From Gammaproteobacteria bacterium (lineage in GTDB: Bacteria > Pseudomonadota > Gammaproteobacteria > Steroidobacterales > JABDKV01): a stretch of DNA of 7,469 nucleotides. Below are positions 1 through 5,777 of this stretch, in pieces. Position 1 is the stretch's first letter. Each line of letters begins with the position of its first letter. The notes beneath the pieces are model-generated. The model was not told the origin of the DNA. It was given only the letters and a program-made list of their open reading frames with translations, and made no database searches. Made by a program: the position numbers and the translations under genes. The stretch spans positions 1-7,469 of the forward strand of contig JAOTXR010000095.1 of the NCBI GenBank assembly GCA_029862285.1, in the 5' to 3' direction.

Positions 1-416
1 AGCTCGAGCGTACGGCAAACGCGACCGCTGTTTTCCACTGGGACGCCCTCGGCCGGCAAGCGCGTATCGAGGGCATCGTTGTGCGCTCACCTGTCGAGGA
101 AAGCGACCATTATTTTGCGAGCCGGCCACGTGACTCCCAGATTTCCGCCTGGGCCAGCGCACAGAGTGAGCCGGTGGCGAGCCGCAAGGCACTCAGAGCG
201 CAGCTAATTGAAGCCGAGGACCGGTACCGCGACGCAGAATCGGTGCCGCGGCCGCCGCATTGGGGTGGATACAGACTATGGGCAAGCGCCGTAGAGCTGT
301 GGGTACAGGGGGAAAACCGTTTGCATGACCGGGCACGCTGGATTCGCACCGTCGCCATGGATAACAATGGGGACCCGCATCCTGATCATTGGAGTGTGAC
401 ACGTCTGCAACCGTGA
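1..416 (+). CDS. pdxH: Pyridoxamine 5'-phosphate oxidase, 3' part (5' end outside window)
   Basis: FMN-dependent cytosolic enzyme that oxidises pyridoxine/pyridoxamine 5'-phosphate to pyridoxal 5'-phosphate, the last step of vitamin B6 synthesis and salvage. The reading frame is open from the left edge (codons from base 3) to TGA at 414-416, giving 137 residues; the family is about 210-220, so roughly the N-terminal third is missing. Visible hallmarks are the strand TAVFHWDALGRQARIEG, then YFASRPRDSQISAWAS, whose Tyr, Arg and Ser match E. coli substrate-binding Tyr129, Arg133 and Ser137, then PRPPHWGGYRLWA, and RLHDR, whose Arg and His match E. coli Arg197 and His199. The C-terminus ends TRLQP like the usual RLAP. 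Between RLHDR and that end there are about 10 more residues than in E. coli (an Asn/Asp/Pro-rich stretch), probably a longer beta-hairpin. It leads an apparent operon; the next start lies 11 nt downstream. The assignment is by recalled family motifs. Confidence 0.95.
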   Translation, partial: LERTANATAVFHWDALGRQARIEGIVVRSPVEESDHYFASRPRDSQISAWASAQSEPVASRKALRAQLIEAEDRYRDAESVPRPPHWGGYRLWASAVELWVQGENRLHDRARWIRTVAMDNNGDPHPDHWSVTRLQP

Positions 417-427
417 GCATGAGAGCG

Positions 428-619
428 ATGACCCAACTACTAGTCGATCACACCGTAATCTGTCCGAGTTGCTGGGAGCGTCACGTAGTGACCATCGACC
501 TCACCGAAGAAGATCGGTATTTTATTGAAGACTGCCATGTTTGCTGCAACCCCATGGAAATTCGTTTTCAGCTAAACGCGGATTCCGAACTGACCGGCGT
601 GACCGCCATCAACGCCTGA
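428..619 (+). CDS. Small CPXCG-motif cysteine-rich (putative zinc-ribbon) protein
   Basis: A 63-residue protein resembling the CPXCG-motif cysteine-rich family, small bacterial proteins of unknown function presumed to bind one zinc. Two knuckle-like motifs are seen: C12-P-S-C15 and C36-H-V-C39-C40-N-P, with acidic IED just before the second as in relatives. The first knuckle reads CPSCW, so the usual Gly after the second Cys is replaced by Trp. ATG at 428 is preferred because it gives MTQLLVDHTVICP, which matches the usual short lead of the family. An in-frame ATG at 419 and a TTG at 389 (inside pdxH) are alternatives. GAG-rich sequence precedes 428, but no strong Shine-Dalgarno is visible. 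It sits 11 nt after pdxH and 9 nt before the metallopeptidase gene. The protein has no signal peptide, so it is probably cytosolic. The family call is fairly sure; the role is unknown. Confidence 0.85.
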   Translation: MTQLLVDHTVICPSCWERHVVTIDLTEEDRYFIEDCHVCCNPMEIRFQLNADSELTGVTAINA

Positions 620-628
620 ACCGACGGG

Positions 629-1417
629 ATGGCGTCCGGCAACTTTCTGCGCACCCTGCGTATCTCGCTGATGGTCTACCTGCTGTTGTTCGTCGCAGCC
701 GGTGCCTGGCTGGCTCGTGCACGCAGCACGGACTGGGACGAAACGCTGTATGTTGGCGTATACCCGATTAACGGCGATGGCAGCGACGTATCTGTCACGT
801 ACATCGACGGTCTCGAGCTGCGTGATTTTGCCGATATCGAACGTTTCGTAAAACGCGAGGCCGACCGCTACGGGATTGCAGCAGCCGAGCCCGTGCGTAT
901 AGAACTCGGCGAGCAAATTTTTGAATTGCCGCCGACGCCACCGGCCGATCGCAACATACCCGGGGTCATGACCTGGAGCCTAAAACTGCGCTACTGGGCA
1001 TGGCGCAAGCAAGGCCAGCAGCCGGGACCGGATCCCGACGTCCGCGTGTATATGGTGTTCCATGATCCCGAGCAAAATCCGAAGCTGGCGCATTCACTTG
1101 GCCTGCAGAAAGGCCTGATAGGCGTAGTCAATGCATTTGCCAGCCGGCGTATGGCCGGTAGCAACAATATCGTGCTCGCACACGAGTTGCTGCACACACT
1201 TGGTGCAAGCGACAAATACGACCCGGGGACCAGTCTGCCACTGCACCCGGAAGGTTATGCAGAGCCGAACCGCAAACCGCTGCATCCACAAAGCCAGGCC
1301 GAGATAATGGGTGGTCGTATACCCAAATCGCAAATGGAAGCGGTGACGCCGCGGAATCTCAAGAATGTTGTCGTTGGCCCACTAACCGCGGCTGAAATAC
1401 GCTGGGCCGGCAATTGA
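629..1417 (+). CDS. Membrane-anchored putative zinc metallopeptidase (HExxHxxGxxD)
   Basis: A 262-residue protein of no named family that I recognise. Residues about 11-30 form one hydrophobic segment (signal anchor). The rest is soluble and probably periplasmic, although Arg residues flank both sides of the helix and make orientation uncertain. Residues 185-195 read HELLHTLGASD: His185 and His189 would bind zinc, Glu186 would be the general base, and Asp195 lies where metzincins have His or Asp as third ligand. KYD follows, giving the DxYD pattern also seen in M6 (immune inhibitor A type) peptidases. AEIMGG at 224-229 could supply the Met-turn (Met227). The hydrophobic stretch GLIGVVNAF before the active helix and a Pro-rich stretch near 98-112 are also notable. 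ATG at 629 has GACGGG just upstream. The TGA stop overlaps the next gene's TTG start. Peptidase activity is inferred from motifs only; the substrate is unknown and it could be an inactive relative. Confidence 0.75.
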   Translation: MASGNFLRTLRISLMVYLLLFVAAGAWLARARSTDWDETLYVGVYPINGDGSDVSVTYIDGLELRDFADIERFVKREADRYGIAAAEPVRIELGEQIFELPPTPPADRNIPGVMTWSLKLRYWAWRKQGQQPGPDPDVRVYMVFHDPEQNPKLAHSLGLQKGLIGVVNAFASRRMAGSNNIVLAHELLHTLGASDKYDPGTSLPLHPEGYAEPNRKPLHPQSQAEIMGGRIPKSQMEAVTPRNLKNVVVGPLTAAEIRWAGN

Positions 1418-2193
1418 CAGATCCGGTATTACGCTGCCGCAATCTGGATGTCGTTATCGGCAACTTACAACTTGTGTCCGCACTCGACCTGGATATCAGC
1501 GCTGGTGAGTTTGTCTGCGTCATCGGTTGCAACGGCGCAGGAAAAACGACGTTGATGCACACACTGGCCGGTGTCCGCGAAAAAAAACTGGACGCGATCG
1601 AGTTGTTCGGCAAACCGCTGAATACGCTATCGCGGGCCAAGATTGCCCGCAATGTTGCGTTGCTCATGCAGCAGCATGAAGATGCCTTTCCCGGGACCGT
1701 CGCAGAGTCTGTGTTACTGGGACGCCACCCACATCTGGGTTTTTTGGAGTGGGAATCGACCGAAGACCTGCAAACAGCAGCCGACGCACTGAAATCCCTT
1801 GATTTATCGGGTCTGGCCGAACGTGATATTTCCACTCTATCCGGTGGCGAACGTCAGCGAGTTGCCATCGCGACTGCGCTCGCGCAGCAACCAGCGCTCT
1901 ATCTATTGGATGAACCGCTGAATAATCTAGACCCGCATCATCAGCTTGGCGTATTGCAGTGTTTTCGCAGACTATGCGCTAAAGGCGCGACGACAGTTGC
2001 AAACCTGCACGATCTCAACCTGGTCTCTCGTTTCGCCGACAAGGTAATACTGTTGTTTGGCCCCGCCGAAGGCGGCCAGTGGCTGTCTGGTTCTGTCTAC
2101 GAGTGCATGACAACCGACAATCTCACGCGCCTGTATCAAATCCCCATCGACTGCGTTACCCACAACAACCACAGGCTGTTCGTCACCACCTAG
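1414..2193 (+). CDS. ABC transporter ATP-binding protein, siderophore/cobalamin importer type
   Basis: A 259-residue ATPase subunit expected to sit on the cytoplasmic face of an inner-membrane importer. All nucleotide-binding motifs are present: Walker A GCNGAGKTT at 38-46 (Cys39 where Pro is common), Q-loop Gln86 in LLMQQHED, signature LSGGERQR at 142-149, Walker B ALYLLDEP at 161-168, D-loop NNLD at 170-173 and switch His199 in NLHDLNL. The stretches TVAESVLLGRHPHLG and HDLNLVSRFADKVILL resemble the FecE/BtuD/HmuV group (iron-siderophore, cobalamin or haem uptake). The start is TTG at 1414, in a TTGA overlap with the upstream stop. The frame is closed by a TGA at 1393-1395 and the next Met lies beyond Walker A, so TTG is the only credible start and translation is probably coupled. 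No permease, binding protein or TonB receptor gene is visible, so the substrate cannot be assigned. The protein looks complete and catalytically competent. Confidence 0.92.
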   Translation: MTDPVLRCRNLDVVIGNLQLVSALDLDISAGEFVCVIGCNGAGKTTLMHTLAGVREKKLDAIELFGKPLNTLSRAKIARNVALLMQQHEDAFPGTVAESVLLGRHPHLGFLEWESTEDLQTAADALKSLDLSGLAERDISTLSGGERQRVAIATALAQQPALYLLDEPLNNLDPHHQLGVLQCFRRLCAKGATTVANLHDLNLVSRFADKVILLFGPAEGGQWLSGSVYECMTTDNLTRLYQIPIDCVTHNNHRLFVTT

Positions 2194-2205
2194 CGGTCGG
2201 TCCGA

Positions 2206-2236
2206 CGCCGGTGCTCAGGGGCGGGTCTGACCGGCG
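2206..2236. terminator. Bulged hairpin at the convergent junction, possible bidirectional terminator
   Basis: CGCCGGT (2206-2212) and CAG (2216-2218) pair with CTG (2227-2229) and ACCGGCG (2230-2236). This gives 10 base pairs interrupted by a 3-nt bulge (GCT), with an 8-nt GC-rich loop. It lies between two genes that run into each other and spans the proA stop codon. No T-tract follows on either strand, so it is not a canonical intrinsic terminator. It may only slow polymerase or protect 3' ends. Confidence 0.25.
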
Positions 2237-3480
2237 CCTGCAACCAGATACTTGTAGCTGGTCAGTTGTTCGGCACCAACGGGTCCACGGGCATGGATGC
2301 GTCCGGTGGCGATACCGATTTCCGCACCCATGCCAAATTCACCGCCATCTGCAAACTGGGTCGAGGCGTTGTGCAAAATAATCGCGCTATCCAGCTCATT
2401 CTGGAAACGGCTAACGGCAACAGTCTCGTTTGCAATGATTGCTTCCGTGTGTCCCGAGCCATGCAGGCCAATATGCTCAATAGCCTCCGTCACATCAGCA
2501 ACCGCTTTTACTGCCAACACGGCGTCGAGATACTCGGTATCCCAGTCTGCTGCCTGTGCAGCACTGACCCGCCCGTCCAGCGAACAGATTTCCTCGTCGC
2601 CCCGAAGTTCACAGCCGGCTTCAACAAGGGCATCGGCTATTAGCGGCCAATGGGTCTGCAGGCATTCGCGATCAATGAGCAGTGTTTCCGCCGCTCCACA
2701 GATACCTGTCCTGCGCATCTTTGCATTCAACACAACGTCTCTTGCCATCTTTGCGTCCGAGGACTTGTGTACATAGACGTGACACAGGCCTTCCAGATGC
2801 CCGATTACCGGTACGCGGGCGTCCGATTGCACGCGAGAAATCAGATTCTTGCCGCCACGCGGCACAATGACATCGACAAATTCCTGCATCCGGGATAGCA
2901 GAATGCCCACTGCATCGCGGCTGGTGGTCGGCACCATTTGTATCGCGCCTGCGGGCAGACCGGCCGCTTCGAGACCGGCCGCCATGCAGGCATGAATTGC
3001 GGTACTGGAGTGAAAGCTCTCGGAACCGCCACGCAAGATCACCGCATTGCCTGATTTGAGGCACAAGGCACTGGCGTCGGCGGTAACGTTTGGCCGGCTT
3101 TCGTAAATAATTCCGATCACCCCGAGTGGTACCCGCACCCGTTTGATCCTCAGCCCATTGGGACGCGTCCACTCCTCCATGGTTTGTCCAATCGGGTCCG
3201 GTAACTCCATGATGTCCGCGATACTCTGCGACATGGCTCGCACACGTTCATGGTCGAGCTTCAACCGGTCCAGCATTGCTGCCGACAGGCCCTTTGCTTG
3301 CGCGGCCTGCATGTCCTGGCCATTGGCATCAAGAATTGCCTGACGTGCCTCGTCGATGCGCGCAGCGGCAGCCGCAAGCGCCTGGTTTTTCTGCGCCGAA
3401 TCTGCCAGCGCGAGCTTGCTGGCCGCAGCCCGGGCACGGCGCCCAATTGCCTGCATCAAGCCGGCCAGGTCTTTCTCCAT
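2215..3480 (-). CDS. proA: Glutamate-5-semialdehyde dehydrogenase (gamma-glutamyl phosphate reductase)
   Basis: NADPH-dependent cytosolic enzyme that reduces gamma-glutamyl phosphate to glutamate-5-semialdehyde, the second step of proline synthesis. The preferred start, ATG at 3480, gives 421 residues, a normal family length. It has GGA followed by an A-rich spacer just upstream, and the lead [20 protein letters not shown] places the conserved GRRAR at the usual distance. A GTG at 3501 would add seven residues but lacks a clear ribosome binding site. Motifs are [18 protein letters not shown] (about 121-137), [12 protein letters not shown] (nucleotide-binding region), [11 protein letters not shown], the catalytic Cys261 in [25 protein letters not shown] (338-348), and [19 protein letters not shown] near the C-terminus. 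proA follows proB on the same strand with 24 nt between stop and start, so co-transcription is expected. The two enzymes may channel the labile acyl phosphate. The protein is intact, with no missing key residues. Confidence 0.97.
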   Translation of the reverse strand: MEKDLAGLMQAIGRRARAAASKLALADSAQKNQALAAAAARIDEARQAILDANGQDMQAAQAKGLSAAMLDRLKLDHERVRAMSQSIADIMELPDPIGQTMEEWTRPNGLRIKRVRVPLGVIGIIYESRPNVTADASALCLKSGNAVILRGGSESFHSSTAIHACMAAGLEAAGLPAGAIQMVPTTSRDAVGILLSRMQEFVDVIVPRGGKNLISRVQSDARVPVIGHLEGLCHVYVHKSSDAKMARDVVLNAKMRRTGICGAAETLLIDRECLQTHWPLIADALVEAGCELRGDEEICSLDGRVSAAQAADWDTEYLDAVLAVKAVADVTEAIEHIGLHGSGHTEAIIANETVAVSRFQNELDSAIILHNASTQFADGGEFGMGAEIGIATGRIHARGPVGAEQLTSYKYLVAGAGQTRP

Positions 3481-3504
3481 GATTTTTTCCGTCGCACTCA
3501 CGTT

Positions 3505-4674
3505 TTAACTACCGATCAACACCAGATTATCGCGATGAATAACTTCATCGCGGCCGCGATATCCGAGCGCCGCCTCCGTGTCCGCGCTGCGTCGTCCTTT
3601 AATCAACGACACTTCATCGCTGGAATAGGCTACCAGACCCCTGGCCAGATCATTTCCAGCGTCATTCTTCAGCACCACGGAATCACCGCGCTCAAACCGG
3701 CCTTCGACGCGCACGATTCCGACGGGCAACAGGCTTTTGCCATTGGCCAGTGACTGCTCTGCACCCGCGTCGATCACCAGCACGCCGCGCGGGACCAGTG
3801 AACCCGCAATCCAGCGCTTGCGTGCAATGCTCGGCGTCGTTGACGGGAGAAACCAGGTGCAGGGTGCGTCTTCCTCGATGGCGGCCAGCGGCCGGGACTT
3901 CAGACCATTGGCAATTACGGTCGCGCAACCGGCGGGCATGCAGATTTTGGCTGCTGCGATCTTGGTGATCATGCCACCGCTGCCGTAATCGGTGCCGCTG
4001 GCGCCGGCACGAGATTCGATGTCCGGCGTTATGTTGTGCACTATTGGAATCAGCGCCGCATCGGGGCTTGCTGCAGGGTCGGACTCGAACAAACCATCCA
4101 CATCTGATAACAACACCAGGCAATCTGCGCTGCACATTGCTGCTACGCGTGCTGCAAGCCGGTCGTTATCCCCATAGCGAATCTCTTCGGTCGCAACTGA
4201 GTCGTTTTCGTTAATTACCGGCACAACGCCCACACCGAGCAGGGTTTCGAGGGTGCTGCGTGCATTGAGATAACGCCGCCGGTCTTCCGTGTCGCCGAGT
4301 GTCAGCAGCATCTGCGCGACCTTGACGCCGTGCTGCCCCAGCAATTCCTGATAGGCATGGGCAAGCAACACCTGGCCCGCCGCCGCGGCCGCCTGTTGCT
4401 GTTCGAGACGTCGTTGATCCTCGGCCAGACCCAGGTACTTGCGACCCAGAGCGATGGCGCCGGACGACACGACGGCAACTTGTTGGCCCCGCCCGGTCAG
4501 CCGCGCTATCTCAACGGCCAGCGATTCCAGCCACGCTCGATCGAGGTGTCCCGCACCGAAATCCACCAACAAGGAAGACCCCACCTTGATCACGACGCGA
4601 CGCGCGTCCCGCAATCGCTGTGTTTGCGCTGTCTGTGGCGTTTTCTCGGAGTTTGCTGTCATTGCTTGCGTCAC
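3505..4674 (-). CDS. proB: Glutamate 5-kinase with C-terminal PUA domain
   Basis: Cytosolic enzyme that phosphorylates glutamate to gamma-glutamyl phosphate, the committed and usually proline-inhibited step of proline synthesis. Its 389 residues comprise an amino-acid kinase domain and a PUA domain, as in E. coli ProB (367). Kinase motifs are VVIKVGSSLL (27-36), VAVVSSGAIALG (66-77), VVPVINENDSVATEE (150-164), GDNDRLAARVA (168-178), LLSDVDGL (188-195) and the glycine-rich GSGGMITKIAAAK (231-243). The linker ARKRWIAGSL (284-293) leads into the PUA domain, roughly 294-375. The start is GTG at 4674; an in-frame ATG at 4662 would remove four residues, and neither has a strong Shine-Dalgarno. The roughly 20 polar residues before the kinase core are longer than the short E. 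coli lead and look disordered. Transcription probably begins from the promoter just upstream and continues into proA. The protein appears complete. Confidence 0.97.
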   Translation of the reverse strand: MTQAMTANSEKTPQTAQTQRLRDARRVVIKVGSSLLVDFGAGHLDRAWLESLAVEIARLTGRGQQVAVVSSGAIALGRKYLGLAEDQRRLEQQQAAAAAGQVLLAHAYQELLGQHGVKVAQMLLTLGDTEDRRRYLNARSTLETLLGVGVVPVINENDSVATEEIRYGDNDRLAARVAAMCSADCLVLLSDVDGLFESDPAASPDAALIPIVHNITPDIESRAGASGTDYGSGGMITKIAAAKICMPAGCATVIANGLKSRPLAAIEEDAPCTWFLPSTTPSIARKRWIAGSLVPRGVLVIDAGAEQSLANGKSLLPVGIVRVEGRFERGDSVVLKNDAGNDLARGLVAYSSDEVSLIKGRRSADTEAALGYRGRDEVIHRDNLVLIGS

Positions 4675-4700
4675 AGCCCGGATTGATGGTCAGGCCCTCA

Positions 4701-4729
4701 ATAATGCGGTCTCGCGTCCCTGACGGCAA
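4701..4729 (-). promoter_or_regulatory. Possible sigma70-type promoter for proBA
   Basis: On the minus strand TTGCCG (4729-4724) and CATTAT (4706-4701) are separated by 17 nt. Each hexamer matches four of six positions of the TTGACA/TATAAT consensus. A start site near 4694 would give a leader of about 20 nt before the proB GTG at 4674. The sequence lies in the only sizeable intergenic space of the minus-strand genes (4675-4806). The same space also holds two short GC-rich stems (4751-4767 and 4786-4799) without T-tracts, and nothing else that I can name. This call rests on hexamer similarity alone. Confidence 0.35.
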
Positions 4730-4806
4730 CGCTGAGCGCCGCTATCGTTTGCGGCTGCCTTGGCCGCTTTGAGGGAATACGATTTGCGACCGCTGTCGCC
4801 CCCGGT

Positions 4807-5289
4807 TCAGATCCATCTGCGGACTCTTTTCTTGTAGTCCAGGTACTCCGTGCCAAAGAGCCCCTCCAAAAATTTCTCTTCGGGCAGGACGAACCGAAAA
4901 TGAATGATGGCGACGAATACCGCGACCAACAGGAACGGGCTCAGGCGGCCCATTAGCGACGCAATTCCGAGTAGTGTCATGGCCATACCGACGTACATGG
5001 GATTGCGGCTCAGGCGGTATAACCCCGTAGTAACTACCGTCGTTGACTGCTCAAAAGGCAGCAGCGGCGTGCGCGCCTGGCGGAATGAAACTCCAGCCGA
5101 TACTGTCACGCCGATACCTGCAACAATCAGCACAGTACCGACGATGTAACCGACAGGCGGTGCCAGCATCGGCGCGATCGGGAAATAGTTTCGCGCCAGT
5201 GCCATCGCCACCGCAGTCGCGACAGAATACAGCACCGGCAAATTTATCGGCTTGCCCGGTTCCCGGTTACTCACAGGCGTCGGCGGCAC
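4807..5289 (-). CDS. Membrane methyltransferase of the isoprenylcysteine/phospholipid methyltransferase type
   Basis: A 160-residue integral membrane protein with three to four hydrophobic segments (about 17-35, 44-66, 98-113 and 117-134). The C-terminal half has the hallmarks of the ICMT/PEMT-like family of SAM-dependent methyltransferases: TTGLYRLSRNPMYVGM (87-102), then PEEKFLEGLFGTEYLDYKK (136-154) with the paired Glu residues and the closing VRRWI. In bacteria these proteins rarely have known substrates; lipids, isoprenoids or small thiols are possible, so no reaction is assigned. The start is GTG at 5289, five nt after the stop of the GDYXXLXY-type gene; an in-frame GTG at 5274 would lose five residues. 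The first internal Met (29) would cut the first helix. It appears to be the last gene of the membrane block, followed by 132 nt before proB. The family is confident, the function open. Confidence 0.85.
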   Translation of the reverse strand: MPPTPVSNREPGKPINLPVLYSVATAVAMALARNYFPIAPMLAPPVGYIVGTVLIVAGIGVTVSAGVSFRQARTPLLPFEQSTTVVTTGLYRLSRNPMYVGMAMTLLGIASLMGRLSPFLLVAVFVAIIHFRFVLPEEKFLEGLFGTEYLDYKKRVRRWI

Positions 5290-5294
5290 GCTCG

Positions 5295-5777
5295 CTACTC
5301 GCCTGGCGACTCGAATGCCGCATCGCGCAGACCGACGAGCACGGCGCCGCCATCAGTGTCGACCTTCAACTCGCCGTAGCGGGCGGCCGAATAGCGTTCG
5401 GCCGTGCCTTCCTGGAAAAAGTAAGCATCACTGGCCAGACGTAGCGTGCTGCCGCGCACCCGGTACAGCAATCGCATCTCATTATCGGCCAGCGGGCTGT
5501 TGTCATCGATACGCTTGAATGTAGCCACGGAATTGCTGTCCAGGACAACCACCAGTTGGCCGTTTCTGCCGGACTGCTCCGCTGCAGCAAAGGCCTCGCC
5601 GGCGATCGCGTAACGCAGCACCATGTAGTCGCCCTGCAGCAGGGAGCGCGGATCTACCGGTGCCAGTTGTAGCAGCATCGTCTGTCCTTCCCGGAGTGTC
5701 TTTTCCTTGCCGGCTATCGATAAATTGACAACCGCGAGCACGACGGCAAGCACCAGCCACAAAACGGCATTACGCAT
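5295..5777 (-). CDS. GDYXXLXY-domain protein, membrane-anchored
   Basis: A 160-residue protein of the GDYXXLXY family, whose function is unknown. Residues 4-22 form one hydrophobic helix (AVLWLVLAVVLAVVNLSIA), so the remainder is probably periplasmic. The signature GDYMVLRY lies at 49-56, preceded by VDPRSLLQ. The C-terminal part has FFQEGTAERYSAARYGELK (120-138), also typical of the family. ATG at 5777 is preferred because GGAG stands nine nt upstream; a GTG at 5795 would add six residues. The start overlaps the DUF4401-type stop by 8 nt (ATGCGTAA), which suggests translational coupling. The stop lies five nt before the methyltransferase gene. Members of this family are regularly found with DUF2157 and DUF4401 proteins, and the order here agrees. 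It could be a periplasmic subunit or accessory of a membrane complex, which is inference only. Confidence 0.88.
   Translation of the reverse strand: MRNAVLWLVLAVVLAVVNLSIAGKEKTLREGQTMLLQLAPVDPRSLLQGDYMVLRYAIAGEAFAAAEQSGRNGQLVVVLDSNSVATFKRIDDNSPLADNEMRLLYRVRGSTLRLASDAYFFQEGTAERYSAARYGELKVDTDGGAVLVGLRDAAFESPGE

Noticed and set aside
572..916. Open frame of 114 codons on the minus strand across the start of the metallopeptidase gene
   Set aside because: It runs opposite the signal anchor and N-terminal domain of a gene with good motifs and spacing, and the product has no recognisable features.
1580..1587. Run of eight A bases inside the ATPase gene, a possible slippage or phase-variation site
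   Set aside because: It encodes Glu-Lys-Lys in a normal loop after Walker A, and the frame is intact; nothing suggests switching of this gene.
1359..1835. Open frame of 158 codons on the minus strand opposite the ABC ATPase gene
   Set aside because: It overlaps conserved ATPase coding sequence including Walker A, its product is Ser/Arg/Pro-rich with no recognisable domain, and it has no own space or ribosome site. It is a shadow frame in GC-rich DNA.
2297..2776. Open frame of 159 codons on the plus strand opposite proA
   Set aside because: It is fully contained in intact proA, its composition is low-complexity Ser/Ala, and it resembles no family.
4751..4799. Two short GC-rich stems considered as intrinsic terminators of the methyltransferase gene
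   Set aside because: Each stem has only five base pairs and no T-tract follows on the minus strand.
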